From Chitinophagaceae bacterium (GTDB lineage: Bacteria; Bacteroidota; Bacteroidia; Chitinophagales; Chitinophagaceae), in assembly GCA_017307735.1 (NCBI GenBank), contig JAFKGR010000006.1, forward strand, positions 124,001 through 188,000: DNA of 64,000 bases, in the 5' to 3' direction. This document shows positions 54,797 through 63,479 of this stretch, piece after piece (within the stretch, counting starts at the first letter, position 1; each line of letters begins with the position of its first letter). Under the pieces are notes generated by a model. That model searched no databases. It had not been told where the DNA came from and saw only the letters and a list, made by a program, of their open reading frames with translations. Both the position numbers and the translations under genes were made by a program.

Positions 54797-55813
54797 ATGG
54801 AAAAAGTAAAAGTTGCCATCAACGGTTTTGGCAGAATCGGCCGTTTGGTGTACAGACAGATCTTTGAAATGCCGGATATTGATATTGTGGCCGTAAATGA
54901 TTTGACAGATCCGCGTCAGTTGGCACATCTTCTCAAATATGATAGTGCACAGGGAACTTTCCAGGCAGATATAAAATTCACAGATAATTCAATTACAGTA
55001 AATGGGGATGAATTTAGGGTTTATGCAGAAAAAGATCCTTCACAAATTCCCTGGGGGAAACACAATGTAGATGTGGTTATTGAAAGTACCGGTTTATTTG
55101 TAGAACCTGAAAAAGCAAGGGCTCACCTGAAAGCAGGCGCAAAGAAAGTGGTGATAAGCGCACCCGCCAAGAAAGAAAAAGTAAAAACAATCGTGTTCAA
55201 TGTAAACCATCAGGTATTGGATGGTAGTGAAGATGTTATTTCATGTGCAAGCTGCACAACCAACTGCCTGGCTCCGATGGCCAAAGTACTCAATGATACC
55301 TTTGGAATCGTTAACGGATTAATGACTACCATTCACGCGCAGACCAATGATCAAAACACATTGGATGCACCTCACCGCAAAGGAGATTTGCGCAGGGCAA
55401 GAGCAGCTTCTTACAATATCGTACCTACCAGCACGGGCGCCGCAAAAGCGATTGGCCTGGTGATTCCTGATCTGGATGGGAAGCTGGATGGCGTGGCACA
55501 ACGCGTACCGGTTATCACAGGTTCTATCACAGAACTGACATGTATCCTGAAAAAGAAAACTTCAGTAGCTGAAGTAAATGCAGCCATGAAGGCCGCATCC
55601 AACGAAAGCTTTGGATACACCGAGGATGAATTGGTAAGCTCAGATATCGTCGGCATGCACTATGGTTCATTACTGGATGGCACCCAGACAGCCGTCATTA
55701 CCAACGGAGATCAGCAATTGGTAAGGGTTGCAAGCTGGTACGATAACGAAATGAGCTACGTTTCACAATTGGTAAGAACAGTGGTTTATTTTGCTAAACT
55801 GATTAAGAAATAA
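54797..55813 (+). CDS. gap: Glyceraldehyde-3-phosphate dehydrogenase, type I
   Basis: The 338-residue enzyme makes 1,3-bisphosphoglycerate in glycolysis. NAD binding is seen in [16 protein letters not shown] (from residue 4). The catalytic cysteine is Cys153 in [12 protein letters not shown], and STGAAKAIG and GVAQRVPV follow. [16 protein letters not shown] is the C-terminal signature. Length is typical. A terminator lies 55 bp downstream. Confidence 0.98.
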   Translation: MEKVKVAINGFGRIGRLVYRQIFEMPDIDIVAVNDLTDPRQLAHLLKYDSAQGTFQADIKFTDNSITVNGDEFRVYAEKDPSQIPWGKHNVDVVIESTGLFVEPEKARAHLKAGAKKVVISAPAKKEKVKTIVFNVNHQVLDGSEDVISCASCTTNCLAPMAKVLNDTFGIVNGLMTTIHAQTNDQNTLDAPHRKGDLRRARAASYNIVPTSTGAAKAIGLVIPDLDGKLDGVAQRVPVITGSITELTCILKKKTSVAEVNAAMKAASNESFGYTEDELVSSDIVGMHYGSLLDGTQTAVITNGDQQLVRVASWYDNEMSYVSQLVRTVVYFAKLIKK

Positions 55814-55868
55814 GTATAAAATTCCCGGGGGTTTAGTCCGGATAGATTTTATTGATAATTAAAAGATT

Positions 55869-55900
55869 CAGGCCGCAATTGATTTGTGGCCTGTTTTTTT
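55869..55900 (+). terminator. Terminator after gap
   Basis: CAGGCCGCAA/TTGTGGCCTG (one G-U pair, 5-nt loop) followed by seven T. Confidence 0.9.
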
Positions 55901-56264
55901 GTATTACATGGATATAACCGTTAGCACTAAAAACCCTTAGAGGCCTTATTGATTCAGGCTTGGTGAGATTTTCGTCACAAAGAACCTCCAATAAAGTACC
56001 ATGTTGTAAAAAACTGAGTCGATTTAGAAAAACTTAAGAAGATTTAAATCTTAAAGATTTTATTATCAAATGAGATTCTCCGCACGGATCAGGCTATTTT
56101 TTCATGCCGGATATCATTAAATATTTCACTCCACCCGAATTGCATTTCTATTAATCAACGGAAACAAAGTGTAACGAATGATAAAAATTTAACCAGGATT
56201 AATTTCGAATTGAAGCAGATGATGAACACTGTTGATATGTAAATATTATATTGAACTTCTGTGC

Positions 56265-56272
56265 TATATTTG
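56265..56272 (+). promoter_or_regulatory. -7 box for the TonB-C-like secreted protein
   Basis: TATATTTG is a perfect TAnnTTTG match 69 bp before the ATG at 56342. The nearest TTG elements are not at the expected 19-bp spacing. Confidence 0.5.
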
Positions 56273-56341
56273 ATACAAGGAATTTTTTTTCAAAAACAAT
56301 AAGCTGCTTTTACTGTAAATTTTAATAAAAGGAAATCATTT

Positions 56342-56767
56342 ATGAAATCATTTCTGTTTCTGAGTATGATGCTTTTTGTTATGAGTGTGTACGCACAAGA
56401 CAATCAACAAAAAGACATTACGGATACCCAATGCGATAAGGTCTTTACCCGATGCGAGGAACCTCCTTCTTTGAAGAATGGAACAAAAGAATATCAAAAA
56501 CTTTTGACAGATTATTTAAATGAAAAAAATCAACTTCCGACAGAAGGATCAGCTACACTTTATTTAAAAATCTCAAAAACAGGGGAGGTGCTTGATGTCA
56601 ATATAAGAGACCATTCAATAAAGGGAGTTGAAAAGCTCGTGTCGGCAATCAAGAATTTTAAAAATGAATGGAAGGCCGGGAAGCAAAACAAACGCCTGGT
56701 CTGCGCTTATGTTAGGGTTGAAATAGGAGCTAATCACAACAAAATAAAAGTCCGCTTAGAGGGGTAA
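56342..56767 (+). CDS. Small secreted protein with TonB-C-terminal-like fold
   Basis: The 141-residue product has a signal peptide (MKSFLFLSMMLFVMSVYAQ). The region from about residue 70 resembles a TonB C-terminal domain: TLYLKISKTGEVLDVNIRD, a helix (KLVSAIKNFKNEW), then KRLVCAYVRVEIGAN. In TonB the equivalents are GxVxDxxI, the helix with trailing W, and the last strand. It lacks the N-terminal membrane helix and the proline-rich spacer of a working TonB. Two cysteines occur near residues 32 and 37. It could be a free-standing TonB-C-like adaptor; function is unproven. Confidence 0.55.
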   Translation: MKSFLFLSMMLFVMSVYAQDNQQKDITDTQCDKVFTRCEEPPSLKNGTKEYQKLLTDYLNEKNQLPTEGSATLYLKISKTGEVLDVNIRDHSIKGVEKLVSAIKNFKNEWKAGKQNKRLVCAYVRVEIGANHNKIKVRLEG

Positions 56768-56803
56768 GAAAAAAATAATCCTCCTCCCAACAATAACCCG
56801 CAA

Positions 56804-59215
56804 TCAACGGCTATGCTTCCTGTGAATCTCTTCCAATCTTTCATGAAGATCCTGCAAACTGGCTGCGTTGTTCAGCAAATCATTCGTAATCCTTTTCCTT
56901 TCCGATGCATCCAGATTGGGTGTCATACTTGCAATCATTCCGGGAACCATCAGCCGGTGCAGGTCGTGAATGGGAAGTACCGGCCTGTGCAAAGCTGCAA
57001 GGCTTCCTGAAGCGGGTTCCTTTGGAAAATTTTTATCAAAAGGAAGATCAAGAACTAATTTATCTGTACGCGGACGTTGCTCACAAAATACCCCTTCAAA
57101 AGTTGGCGACTGATTGGTTCGCTCTCCCAACCCCCATCTCGATTTCGGAATACCCATCCAATTGAGCACCGTACTGAGTATGGATGTGGAATCGTAAGAG
57201 GTACCTGTATCAGAACGGAAAACCGTGTTGGATGTAATGAAGGGAGAGATCAAAATAGTGGGAATCCTGACGCCCATGAGGTCTGATGCGAAGCCATCAA
57301 AAGAATCATTTGCCCAGGGTTTTGCTGCATAAGGAGGCGGCACATGATCCGGCAGTCCGCCATGTTCATCAAAGGTGATCACGAACAATGTTTTTTCCCA
57401 AAGCGGGCTGCTTTGCAATGCAGTGAAAATATCATTAAGCTCTCTTTCGCCGGGAATCAGATCATTACCCGGATGATAGGAAGTGGATCCGGTAAAAGTA
57501 ACCCACTTAGGCTCCAGGTAAGAAAATTTTGGAAGTGTGCCGTATTTCAAATCATCAAAAAACTGGTTGAGCTGTGGTACATAATTGCCCACAACAAACG
57601 GACTGTCTATGCTCGGTATCTGCCCTTTCAGAAACAGGTTGTAAGTATATTGGCACTCGATCCATTCTACCGAATTATAAATTTTAAAATCCCGTATCCC
57701 ATTTGCCCACATCACTTTCCAGATGGAAGGCCGGTGCGGATACTGCGACCATTCCAGGTATTCTGATCCATTTTGAAAATTATTCAACCTGCCCAATGTT
57801 GAACCTGTCAGTGAAAATGCCCGGTTTACGGTGGTGCCGCTTGGGGTAGAACTAAACCAATCGTCAGAGATAGCATAATTTTTTGCAAGACCATTGAGCA
57901 CCGGTAATTGTTCGGGCGTGTATCCCTGCATCACTTCAGCGGTACCATTGTTCCAGGCAAACCCACCCATGTCGGGTTGTTTTTTGTTGAAATAATTATT
58001 GATGTCGGAATAAAACATTTGGCGAAGCACATCAGAATTATCATGATAGGGATCCTGCTGATCCAGATCGAGATTGATATCCTTACTGAGTTTGCCATTA
58101 TTATATTTTGTAATGGCGTATTCTTTGCCGCGAAACGTATTCTTGTAATTCTCATCCACACCGCGAAACGCGCCATCAGGTCCAACAAGATGAAAAGGTT
58201 CATTCTTTTCATACAGCCATCCGCAAACATGATCGAAGGAACGGTTTTCGATCATGTAATAAATCACATGTTCAATTTTATCCCGCATGAAATCCATCGT
58301 GCCGGGCTTGTCTTTAAGTTGGATGTTTAAAGGAATTAAAGTCTCAATAAAAGTAAGCGAAGCGGCAGCAGTAATCTGTTCCGGTAAAATTCCTTCTTGT
58401 AAAGGGCCTTTCAATCCTGTTTCACTTTCCAAATCAAATTTCCACAACCGGAAATTATTATTGGAAGGTTCCCAGTCAAAAATATAATCACCCATCACAC
58501 TCAAACGATAATCACTGCTGATTTCTGTCCATCTTCCTTTTTTGATCGGAGGGAAACTCAATGAACCTTCCGCCTGCGGATCAAATTGCCAGATGGTGAA
58601 ATCACCGGTGGCAACTTTCCAATCCAGTACATAACCATTTACATAAAAAAGTTCGTGACCCAATTCAATGGAAAGCCAGGCGCCTTGCGGAGAATAAGGG
58701 GCGGGCAATGGATCGCTGCTTCCGGGATCAAAGTTGAAAAGCTGGTTGGTTCCTCTGCCTTCCGTCGGAATAAAATTGAGCACAAAATTGTGCGTGGAAA
58801 TAAGGATGAGTTCCGATCCTGATTCAAACCCTTTTTTAGCGCCATTTGGATTGGCAAAATCCTGGCGTGAACTGAAAAATTTTGATTTTGTCCACATGCC
58901 GGACTGTACCGCTGTTTCAGACCAAACCAATTTTCCGTCTTGTGAATTGCCGGGCACATAACTTCCCAGGGGATCAGCAGCCTCCGGGTTGAATTGAAGC
59001 AATCTGTAGGCGTATTGACTGTCTTTATTGAGATCGCTCCACTGCAAAATATAATCTCCCACCTGGATCAAATTTGAATCTTTGGGAATGGAATTATCTC
59101 CGGAAGTTTTTATCATTTTTAAAAGAGAAGTGCTTTGCGGATCCACAGTCCAAAGCTGATAGTTTCCAGTTTCCCGGTTGTTGCTAATGCAGTAAAGATT
59201 ATTTGAGTTATTCAT
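56804..59215 (-). CDS. Phospholipase C/acid phosphatase (AcpA, phosphoesterase) family protein with N-terminal repeats
   Basis: The 803-residue product has no signal peptide. Residues 7-268 hold five copies of a roughly 30-residue unit of the form G-x-Y-[IV]-x-x-W...F-x-L-W-x-F-[DN]-P, such as GDYILQWS, GYVLDWK and GDYIFDWE. The phosphoesterase domain begins near 313 and reads IYYMIENRSFDHVCGWL, where the Glu-Asn pair matches metal-binding residues of AcpA/PLC enzymes. STPSGTTVNRAF sits at the nucleophile-loop position, and HPGNDLIPGERELNDIF and TFDEHGGLPDHVPPP follow. All key motifs are present. The family hydrolyses phosphate monoesters or phospholipids. It lies 44 bp after a 438-aa gene and is likely cotranscribed with it. 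Lack of a signal peptide implies a cytosolic role or a nonclassical export route. Confidence 0.85.
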   Translation of the reverse strand: MNNSNNLYCISNNRETGNYQLWTVDPQSTSLLKMIKTSGDNSIPKDSNLIQVGDYILQWSDLNKDSQYAYRLLQFNPEAADPLGSYVPGNSQDGKLVWSETAVQSGMWTKSKFFSSRQDFANPNGAKKGFESGSELILISTHNFVLNFIPTEGRGTNQLFNFDPGSSDPLPAPYSPQGAWLSIELGHELFYVNGYVLDWKVATGDFTIWQFDPQAEGSLSFPPIKKGRWTEISSDYRLSVMGDYIFDWEPSNNNFRLWKFDLESETGLKGPLQEGILPEQITAAASLTFIETLIPLNIQLKDKPGTMDFMRDKIEHVIYYMIENRSFDHVCGWLYEKNEPFHLVGPDGAFRGVDENYKNTFRGKEYAITKYNNGKLSKDINLDLDQQDPYHDNSDVLRQMFYSDINNYFNKKQPDMGGFAWNNGTAEVMQGYTPEQLPVLNGLAKNYAISDDWFSSTPSGTTVNRAFSLTGSTLGRLNNFQNGSEYLEWSQYPHRPSIWKVMWANGIRDFKIYNSVEWIECQYTYNLFLKGQIPSIDSPFVVGNYVPQLNQFFDDLKYGTLPKFSYLEPKWVTFTGSTSYHPGNDLIPGERELNDIFTALQSSPLWEKTLFVITFDEHGGLPDHVPPPYAAKPWANDSFDGFASDLMGVRIPTILISPFITSNTVFRSDTGTSYDSTSILSTVLNWMGIPKSRWGLGERTNQSPTFEGVFCEQRPRTDKLVLDLPFDKNFPKEPASGSLAALHRPVLPIHDLHRLMVPGMIASMTPNLDASERKRITNDLLNNAASLQDLHERLEEIHRKHSR
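58412..59197 (-). repeat. Five protein repeats in the N-terminal part of the phosphoesterase
   Basis: Units at about residues 7-33, 50-83, 138-170, 189-220 and 238-268. Each has a hydrophobic strand ending in W or F, a polar turn, then a second strand ending [LW]x[FV][DN]P and an acidic end with Leu. Spacing is uneven (about 45-90). The fold is probably a small beta-propeller or beta-prism; I could not name the family. Confidence 0.6.
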
Positions 59216-59259
59216 AAAAGAATGATCCTTTAAATTTTTTAAGAAATAGAAAATGAGTT

Positions 59260-60576
59260 TTAAACCGTTTGATCACTTTCATCCGGTTGAATATTTCCAC
59301 AGCACGGATTTCCTGGATCGGTGGCCGTTTTGCAACGTTGAAATGCTTCCTCAAAAGTATATTTCGGACGCGGTGGATTGGGCTCAAAGAATAAATCCAT
59401 CTGTGCAAGTGCACAAAGTGTCAACTGATCATTTTCATTGGCAGGCTTTGGAGCGCCGGTTCCATCGGCATTGCCAAACCATCGCTGAGATGCCTGCGCC
59501 TTTGCATCCTGCGGACTTATATCCGGATTATCAGCATAAATTTTTAGAAATGTCGCCGACACCATATCCTGCGCTTCGTATTGCCTTATGTCGGGAATTT
59601 CAGATGGATCATTTGTACACTTTCCGGTGACACCTGCTGCAATCATGTGATTGGAAATAAGATAAGGCGTTTCCTTTTTTGAGTGGGGGAAAACTTTAAA
59701 TGTACCTGTCTGCATCACATTCACCTGCGGTATGCCATTTTCATCCTGCGGAAGAATATCTGTATAAGCCGTCCTGAACCAACCGGGAGATTGTGGATCA
59801 TACAGTGGCGAGCCGCAGATGAGCAAAGGCAATGTATATTTTCTGTCTTCGGGCCAGCCGGGAGGATTCAGAAACAATTCCAGCATGGATCGAATGTAAT
59901 TCCTGTCAGGGCCGCCATCAAAGAAACCGGAAGCCATCATGATCGGGAAATAATCATTGGGATATTCACTCTCACCTGAACCCGGCGCAGCAATCGGGCT
60001 AACTTCCATAAATGTTTTATAGAAGGAAGATTCCTTACTATCAATGCCGGCGCAGGTCAGCAATTGTTCCCACCGCCTGAATGTAATGGCATTTTCAAAA
60101 GTTCCCAACTGAACCACAGCCCATGGCGGATAATGAAGCAACAAAATACCTTTTTGATTCATCACATTCAATCCAAGCGAGGGAAATAAGTGCCACTTGG
60201 AAGTGCCATCGGTTGGGCTGGCATTCACATGATAGCCATCCATCGGATTCCACACTTTCAATTCTTTCAGCAATTCCATTCCCCTGATTGCTTTTTGTGC
60301 ATAATCTTTATTGAAGATCATCGCATGGCGATTTCCGAATGTTTCCAGCACATGCTGTTCTCCCGTACTTTCAATTTGTATATAATATTTGCCATCGACG
60401 CGTGTAACTTCTACTTCCTTAAAATCTACCATATCCGCCTTCAATGAATTCTCCGTATAGTGTTTGATTACATCGGTATAATCATGAAATCCCAGAATTG
60501 GATTTGCAAATTTGGGTGGAGGAAAAAGTTGTTCTATTTTTTCTGCATCGCCGAATACATACTTGTACGTAGCCAT
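59260..60576 (-). CDS. Uncharacterised protein paired with the phosphoesterase
   Basis: I do not recognise a family for this 438-residue protein. There is no signal peptide or membrane helix. The first 140 residues are charged (MATYKYVFGDAEKIEQLF, VDFKEVEVTRVDGKYYIQIES). The middle has a hydrophobic, aromatic part (GILLLHYPPWAVVQLGTFENAITFRRWEQLLTCAG, in two pieces) and GSGESEYPNDYFPIMMASGFFDGG. The final residues contain a cysteine cluster (C415, C425, C426: CKTATDPGNPCCGN). The gene runs in the same direction as the phosphoesterase, 44 bp upstream. A substrate-binding, chaperone or inhibitor role for the enzyme is possible, but this is inference from position. Confidence 0.7.
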   Translation of the reverse strand: MATYKYVFGDAEKIEQLFPPPKFANPILGFHDYTDVIKHYTENSLKADMVDFKEVEVTRVDGKYYIQIESTGEQHVLETFGNRHAMIFNKDYAQKAIRGMELLKELKVWNPMDGYHVNASPTDGTSKWHLFPSLGLNVMNQKGILLLHYPPWAVVQLGTFENAITFRRWEQLLTCAGIDSKESSFYKTFMEVSPIAAPGSGESEYPNDYFPIMMASGFFDGGPDRNYIRSMLELFLNPPGWPEDRKYTLPLLICGSPLYDPQSPGWFRTAYTDILPQDENGIPQVNVMQTGTFKVFPHSKKETPYLISNHMIAAGVTGKCTNDPSEIPDIRQYEAQDMVSATFLKIYADNPDISPQDAKAQASQRWFGNADGTGAPKPANENDQLTLCALAQMDLFFEPNPPRPKYTFEEAFQRCKTATDPGNPCCGNIQPDESDQTV

Positions 60577-61028
60577 AGATTTTTTTATTGATGATGAAAA
60601 ACTTTTGTTGATTTCAACTTTTGTATTGCACCTGAAACCATGCGCCTGTGACTAAACAAACAAGTTGTTGTTACTGCGTTTCGTGCATTTTCATGGCTAC
60701 CGGATTCTTTATGACCCGGTGATAAAATCTCCATCGCATTTCAAATTTAAAATCACGCGCAGGTAATCTTCCAAAATGTTTCGTAGCGGGAAAAGTGGTT
60801 AAAATAGGTATAGATTATTGACCATTCATTTTTGCCGGCAAACTAATTTTATGTTTCAGAATTTCTCTTTTTATACGAGCCTGCAGGCAGCATCAAAACC
60901 AAAACGGGATTCAAAGTACGATAAAATATTATCTTGAAATTAATTTTTTGAACATTCAGTCAGATTATAAGCCAACCAGCGGAAAGTACCATATCCAGAG
61001 CCCTTTCCAGACATAAATAAGTACACTA
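60577..61028. other. Intergenic region, no gene seen
   Basis: This 452-bp gap lies between two reverse-strand genes: the 438-aa protein (start 60576) and the glutamate-cysteine ligase (stop 61029). It should hold the promoter of the phosphoesterase pair, but no perfect TAnnTTTG box is visible on the reverse strand. No RNA gene, terminator or repeat was recognised. Confidence 0.45.
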
Positions 61029-62411
61029 TTATCTTCTTTTGCTTGTATTTCTTTCCAACCAATCATCGGCAAATGTCTTTCGCTGCAATGTAAATTTTTC
61101 ATAATAAGTATTCGCGCGGTCTAAAATTTCTTTATCCAGAAAAGATTCCGGTAAACCCGAAAATCCCTCAATGGAAAGAGACATCAGTTTCTTCGCTGTT
61201 TCAAAAATAACATCGGATCCCAAACCGAATACCGCTTGCTCCATCAATGAATGCAATTCACTTTCAAAAGGCAACAACAAGTCAAGTGTCTTATTCAGAT
61301 AATCATCCGGATACAATAATCCGCAGTAAAATAACACTGGCACCATTTGCCATTCAGGAGGCGGAGCATCTACCGAGCGTAATTCGAGGTAGCCTTTGAG
61401 CCTGACTTCCGGAAATAACAAAGAGAAATGGTTTTTTAAATGAGACATTGTCGGCTTCAAATCTTTCACTCCATGGTCGATCCAGTATTCCAGGGTGATG
61501 TTTGGTGGAAATATTTCATCGCCAAATTCTTCTATGAAAATAACCGGAGCTTTCAGTGCGAAATTCAGATAGGCATCTATCATTGCTTCTTTGTCAAAAA
61601 TGCTTTTTGCCTTCCCTGTTGTTATTACACCTGTCCGCGATGTATCCAATTGTTGCCAGATAAAACTTCTGTACGATTTATAGCCGTTCACTTTACCGGC
61701 AATTACGGGTGAATGAGCAAACAGCGCCGTCGCAAAAGGAGCAAGCAGGTTGGCCGCAAGAAATCTTTTAGTTCGCGTATCCCAGTCAGAACCTGCGTCC
61801 ATATTGATTTGCAGGGAACAGGACTGAAGCATCATCTGCCTTCCGAAGGTATTCAGGCTGTCAAAATAACGGGACATCGCGCGGTATCTCGTTTTATTTA
61901 TTTGCATACCGATTTCATCAACCGAAAACCAGGGATTTGTTCCGCATTGCACAAACCTGAAACCGGATTGGTTGATTATTTCATGCAATATCTGTTGAAG
62001 GAAATGAATTTTATCAGACAGCATTCCAAGGCTATCACATGGTGCAGCAGATATTTCTGTCTGTGCACCCGGTTCAAAATGAAAACTGCTGCCATCCGGA
62101 AAATCAATTGCGGTAATCATTGAATCCTGCTGATCATTTAACGCATTTTCAAAAGCGCGTCGCGGAATCCCTTCTTTCATTGCTGAATGGCGCACCAACA
62201 CATTCATCAATGAGTTGCTATTCCCATAAAGTCGTACCGGAAGAATTTTGTTTTGGGCATTGATCGCATAAGGAAAACATTCCAGTTCTGCTCCAATTCT
62301 GCCGGCTATTTCTTTGTGATCAATGTTCAGATTGCCGGCTGGCCCGAATAAAAATTCCTCTATATAATTTCTGCAGGTTTCTTTGGAAATAAAAGTACCA
62401 GACGTAGTCAT
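61029..62411 (-). CDS. gshA: Glutamate-cysteine ligase (GCS2 type)
   Basis: The 460-residue protein resembles the GCS2 (plant/EgtA-like) class. The N-terminal GAELECFPY near residue 40 supplies acidic metal ligands. FEPGAQTEISAAPCDSL matches the family motif PGGQxELSxxP, and MLQSCSLQINMDAG is the substrate loop. Near the end GYLELRSVDAPPPEWQMVPVLFYCGLL is the other conserved block. It would make gamma-glutamylcysteine, the first step of glutathione synthesis. Its ATG overlaps the stop of the glutathione synthetase gene in an ATGA arrangement, so the pair is translationally coupled. Glutathione genes are not typical of most Bacteroidota, which raises transfer as a possibility. Confidence 0.85.
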   Translation of the reverse strand: MTTSGTFISKETCRNYIEEFLFGPAGNLNIDHKEIAGRIGAELECFPYAINAQNKILPVRLYGNSNSLMNVLVRHSAMKEGIPRRAFENALNDQQDSMITAIDFPDGSSFHFEPGAQTEISAAPCDSLGMLSDKIHFLQQILHEIINQSGFRFVQCGTNPWFSVDEIGMQINKTRYRAMSRYFDSLNTFGRQMMLQSCSLQINMDAGSDWDTRTKRFLAANLLAPFATALFAHSPVIAGKVNGYKSYRSFIWQQLDTSRTGVITTGKAKSIFDKEAMIDAYLNFALKAPVIFIEEFGDEIFPPNITLEYWIDHGVKDLKPTMSHLKNHFSLLFPEVRLKGYLELRSVDAPPPEWQMVPVLFYCGLLYPDDYLNKTLDLLLPFESELHSLMEQAVFGLGSDVIFETAKKLMSLSIEGFSGLPESFLDKEILDRANTYYEKFTLQRKTFADDWLERNTSKRR

Positions 62412-63391
62412 CTATTTGATTTTTTACCTGATTGTTTTTCCTGAAGAAGATTTTGTAAAACATCAAAAAACACCGCAGCAATATGGGTATGATAAATCTG
62501 GTCAATCTCGCGGATACAGGTAGGGCTGGTTACATTGATTTCTGTAAGATAATCTCCAATCACATCAATACCTGTAAACAACAATCCGCGCTCTTTCAGT
62601 ACAGGGCCTATCTGATTGCAGATCCACCGGTCTCTTTCCGTAAGTTCAAAACCTCTGGCCTTTGCGCCCGCTGCAAGATTTCCGCGATGGTCGCCTTCTG
62701 AAGGAATTCTTGCAATGCCATAATCCACCGGAATACTGTCAATCAAAATAATTCGTTTATCACCCAATGTTTCAATTTCCGGAATATATTTCTGTGCCTG
62801 GATATAGCGTTGGCCCGAACCGGTAATTTCTTCCAATATGACATTGGTATTCGGATCGCCTTTCGCAATCACATACACAGATTTTCCACCCATTTTGTTG
62901 GTAGGTTTTACTACGATCTTTCCATGTGTTTCAAGAAATGTTTTGACAGCGCCTACAGACCGCGTAAGCAACGAAGGAGGGCAGCATTGCGGAAACCAGG
63001 CAGTAAAAACTTTTTCATTTGCATCGCGCAATGAACGGGGATTATTCACAACCAATGCGCCTTCTTCTTCAGCTCTCTCAAGAATGTAAGTCGCCATTAC
63101 AAATTCAATATCGAACGGAGGGTCTTTTCTCATCAGTATCACATCGAGATTGCCCAATGCTCCATATTCTTCTCCGGTAAATTCAAACCACCCTGTGAGA
63201 TCATTGAAAACTTTCACCCAACGCATACGGCCTTCGGCACGGCCATCTCTTAAAAAAAGATCAGCCATCTCCATATAAACAATCTCCCATCCACGCTGCT
63301 GCGCTTCCAGCATAAAAGCAAGCGAAGTATCTTTCTCAGGATGAATGGAAGCAATGGGATCCATGACCACTCCGATTCTTATCGTATTCAT
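62408..63391 (-). CDS. gshB: Glutathione synthetase (ATP-grasp)
   Basis: The 327-residue protein matches proteobacterial GshB. MDPIASIHPEKDTSLAFMLEA is at the N-terminus, and DVILMRKDPPFDIEFVMATYILE follows. ATP-grasp motifs are IVVKPTNKMGGKSVYVI, IIILIDSIPVDYGIARIPSEG (close variant), and LTEINVTSPTCIREID. It joins glycine to gamma-glutamylcysteine. Length is normal (about 315). It is cotranscribed with gshA (4-nt overlap) and follows the cyclase gene after 88 bp on the same strand. Confidence 0.92.
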   Translation of the reverse strand: MNTIRIGVVMDPIASIHPEKDTSLAFMLEAQQRGWEIVYMEMADLFLRDGRAEGRMRWVKVFNDLTGWFEFTGEEYGALGNLDVILMRKDPPFDIEFVMATYILERAEEEGALVVNNPRSLRDANEKVFTAWFPQCCPPSLLTRSVGAVKTFLETHGKIVVKPTNKMGGKSVYVIAKGDPNTNVILEEITGSGQRYIQAQKYIPEIETLGDKRIILIDSIPVDYGIARIPSEGDHRGNLAAGAKARGFELTERDRWICNQIGPVLKERGLLFTGIDVIGDYLTEINVTSPTCIREIDQIYHTHIAAVFFDVLQNLLQEKQSGKKSNR

Positions 63392-63479
63392 GTTTTGGAT
63401 GATTGAATGGTTTATTAATTTTCTTTTCGATCAGTTACCGGGAAATTTTATAATCATTGAATTCATAAAATCTTCTTCT

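Larger units (their letters stand above)
55814..56341. other. Intergenic region with terminator, palindrome and promoter, no gene seen
   Basis: This 528-bp gap holds the gap terminator (55869-55900), a perfect 14-bp palindrome AAGATTTAAATCTT at 56039-56052, and the promoter box at 56265-56272. No reading frame with coding character and no tRNA-like or tmRNA-like structure was recognised. Confidence 0.5.

Noticed and set aside
57344..58330. Forward frames of about 140 residues antisense to the phosphoesterase
   Set aside because: Shadows of the strongly supported reverse-strand gene.
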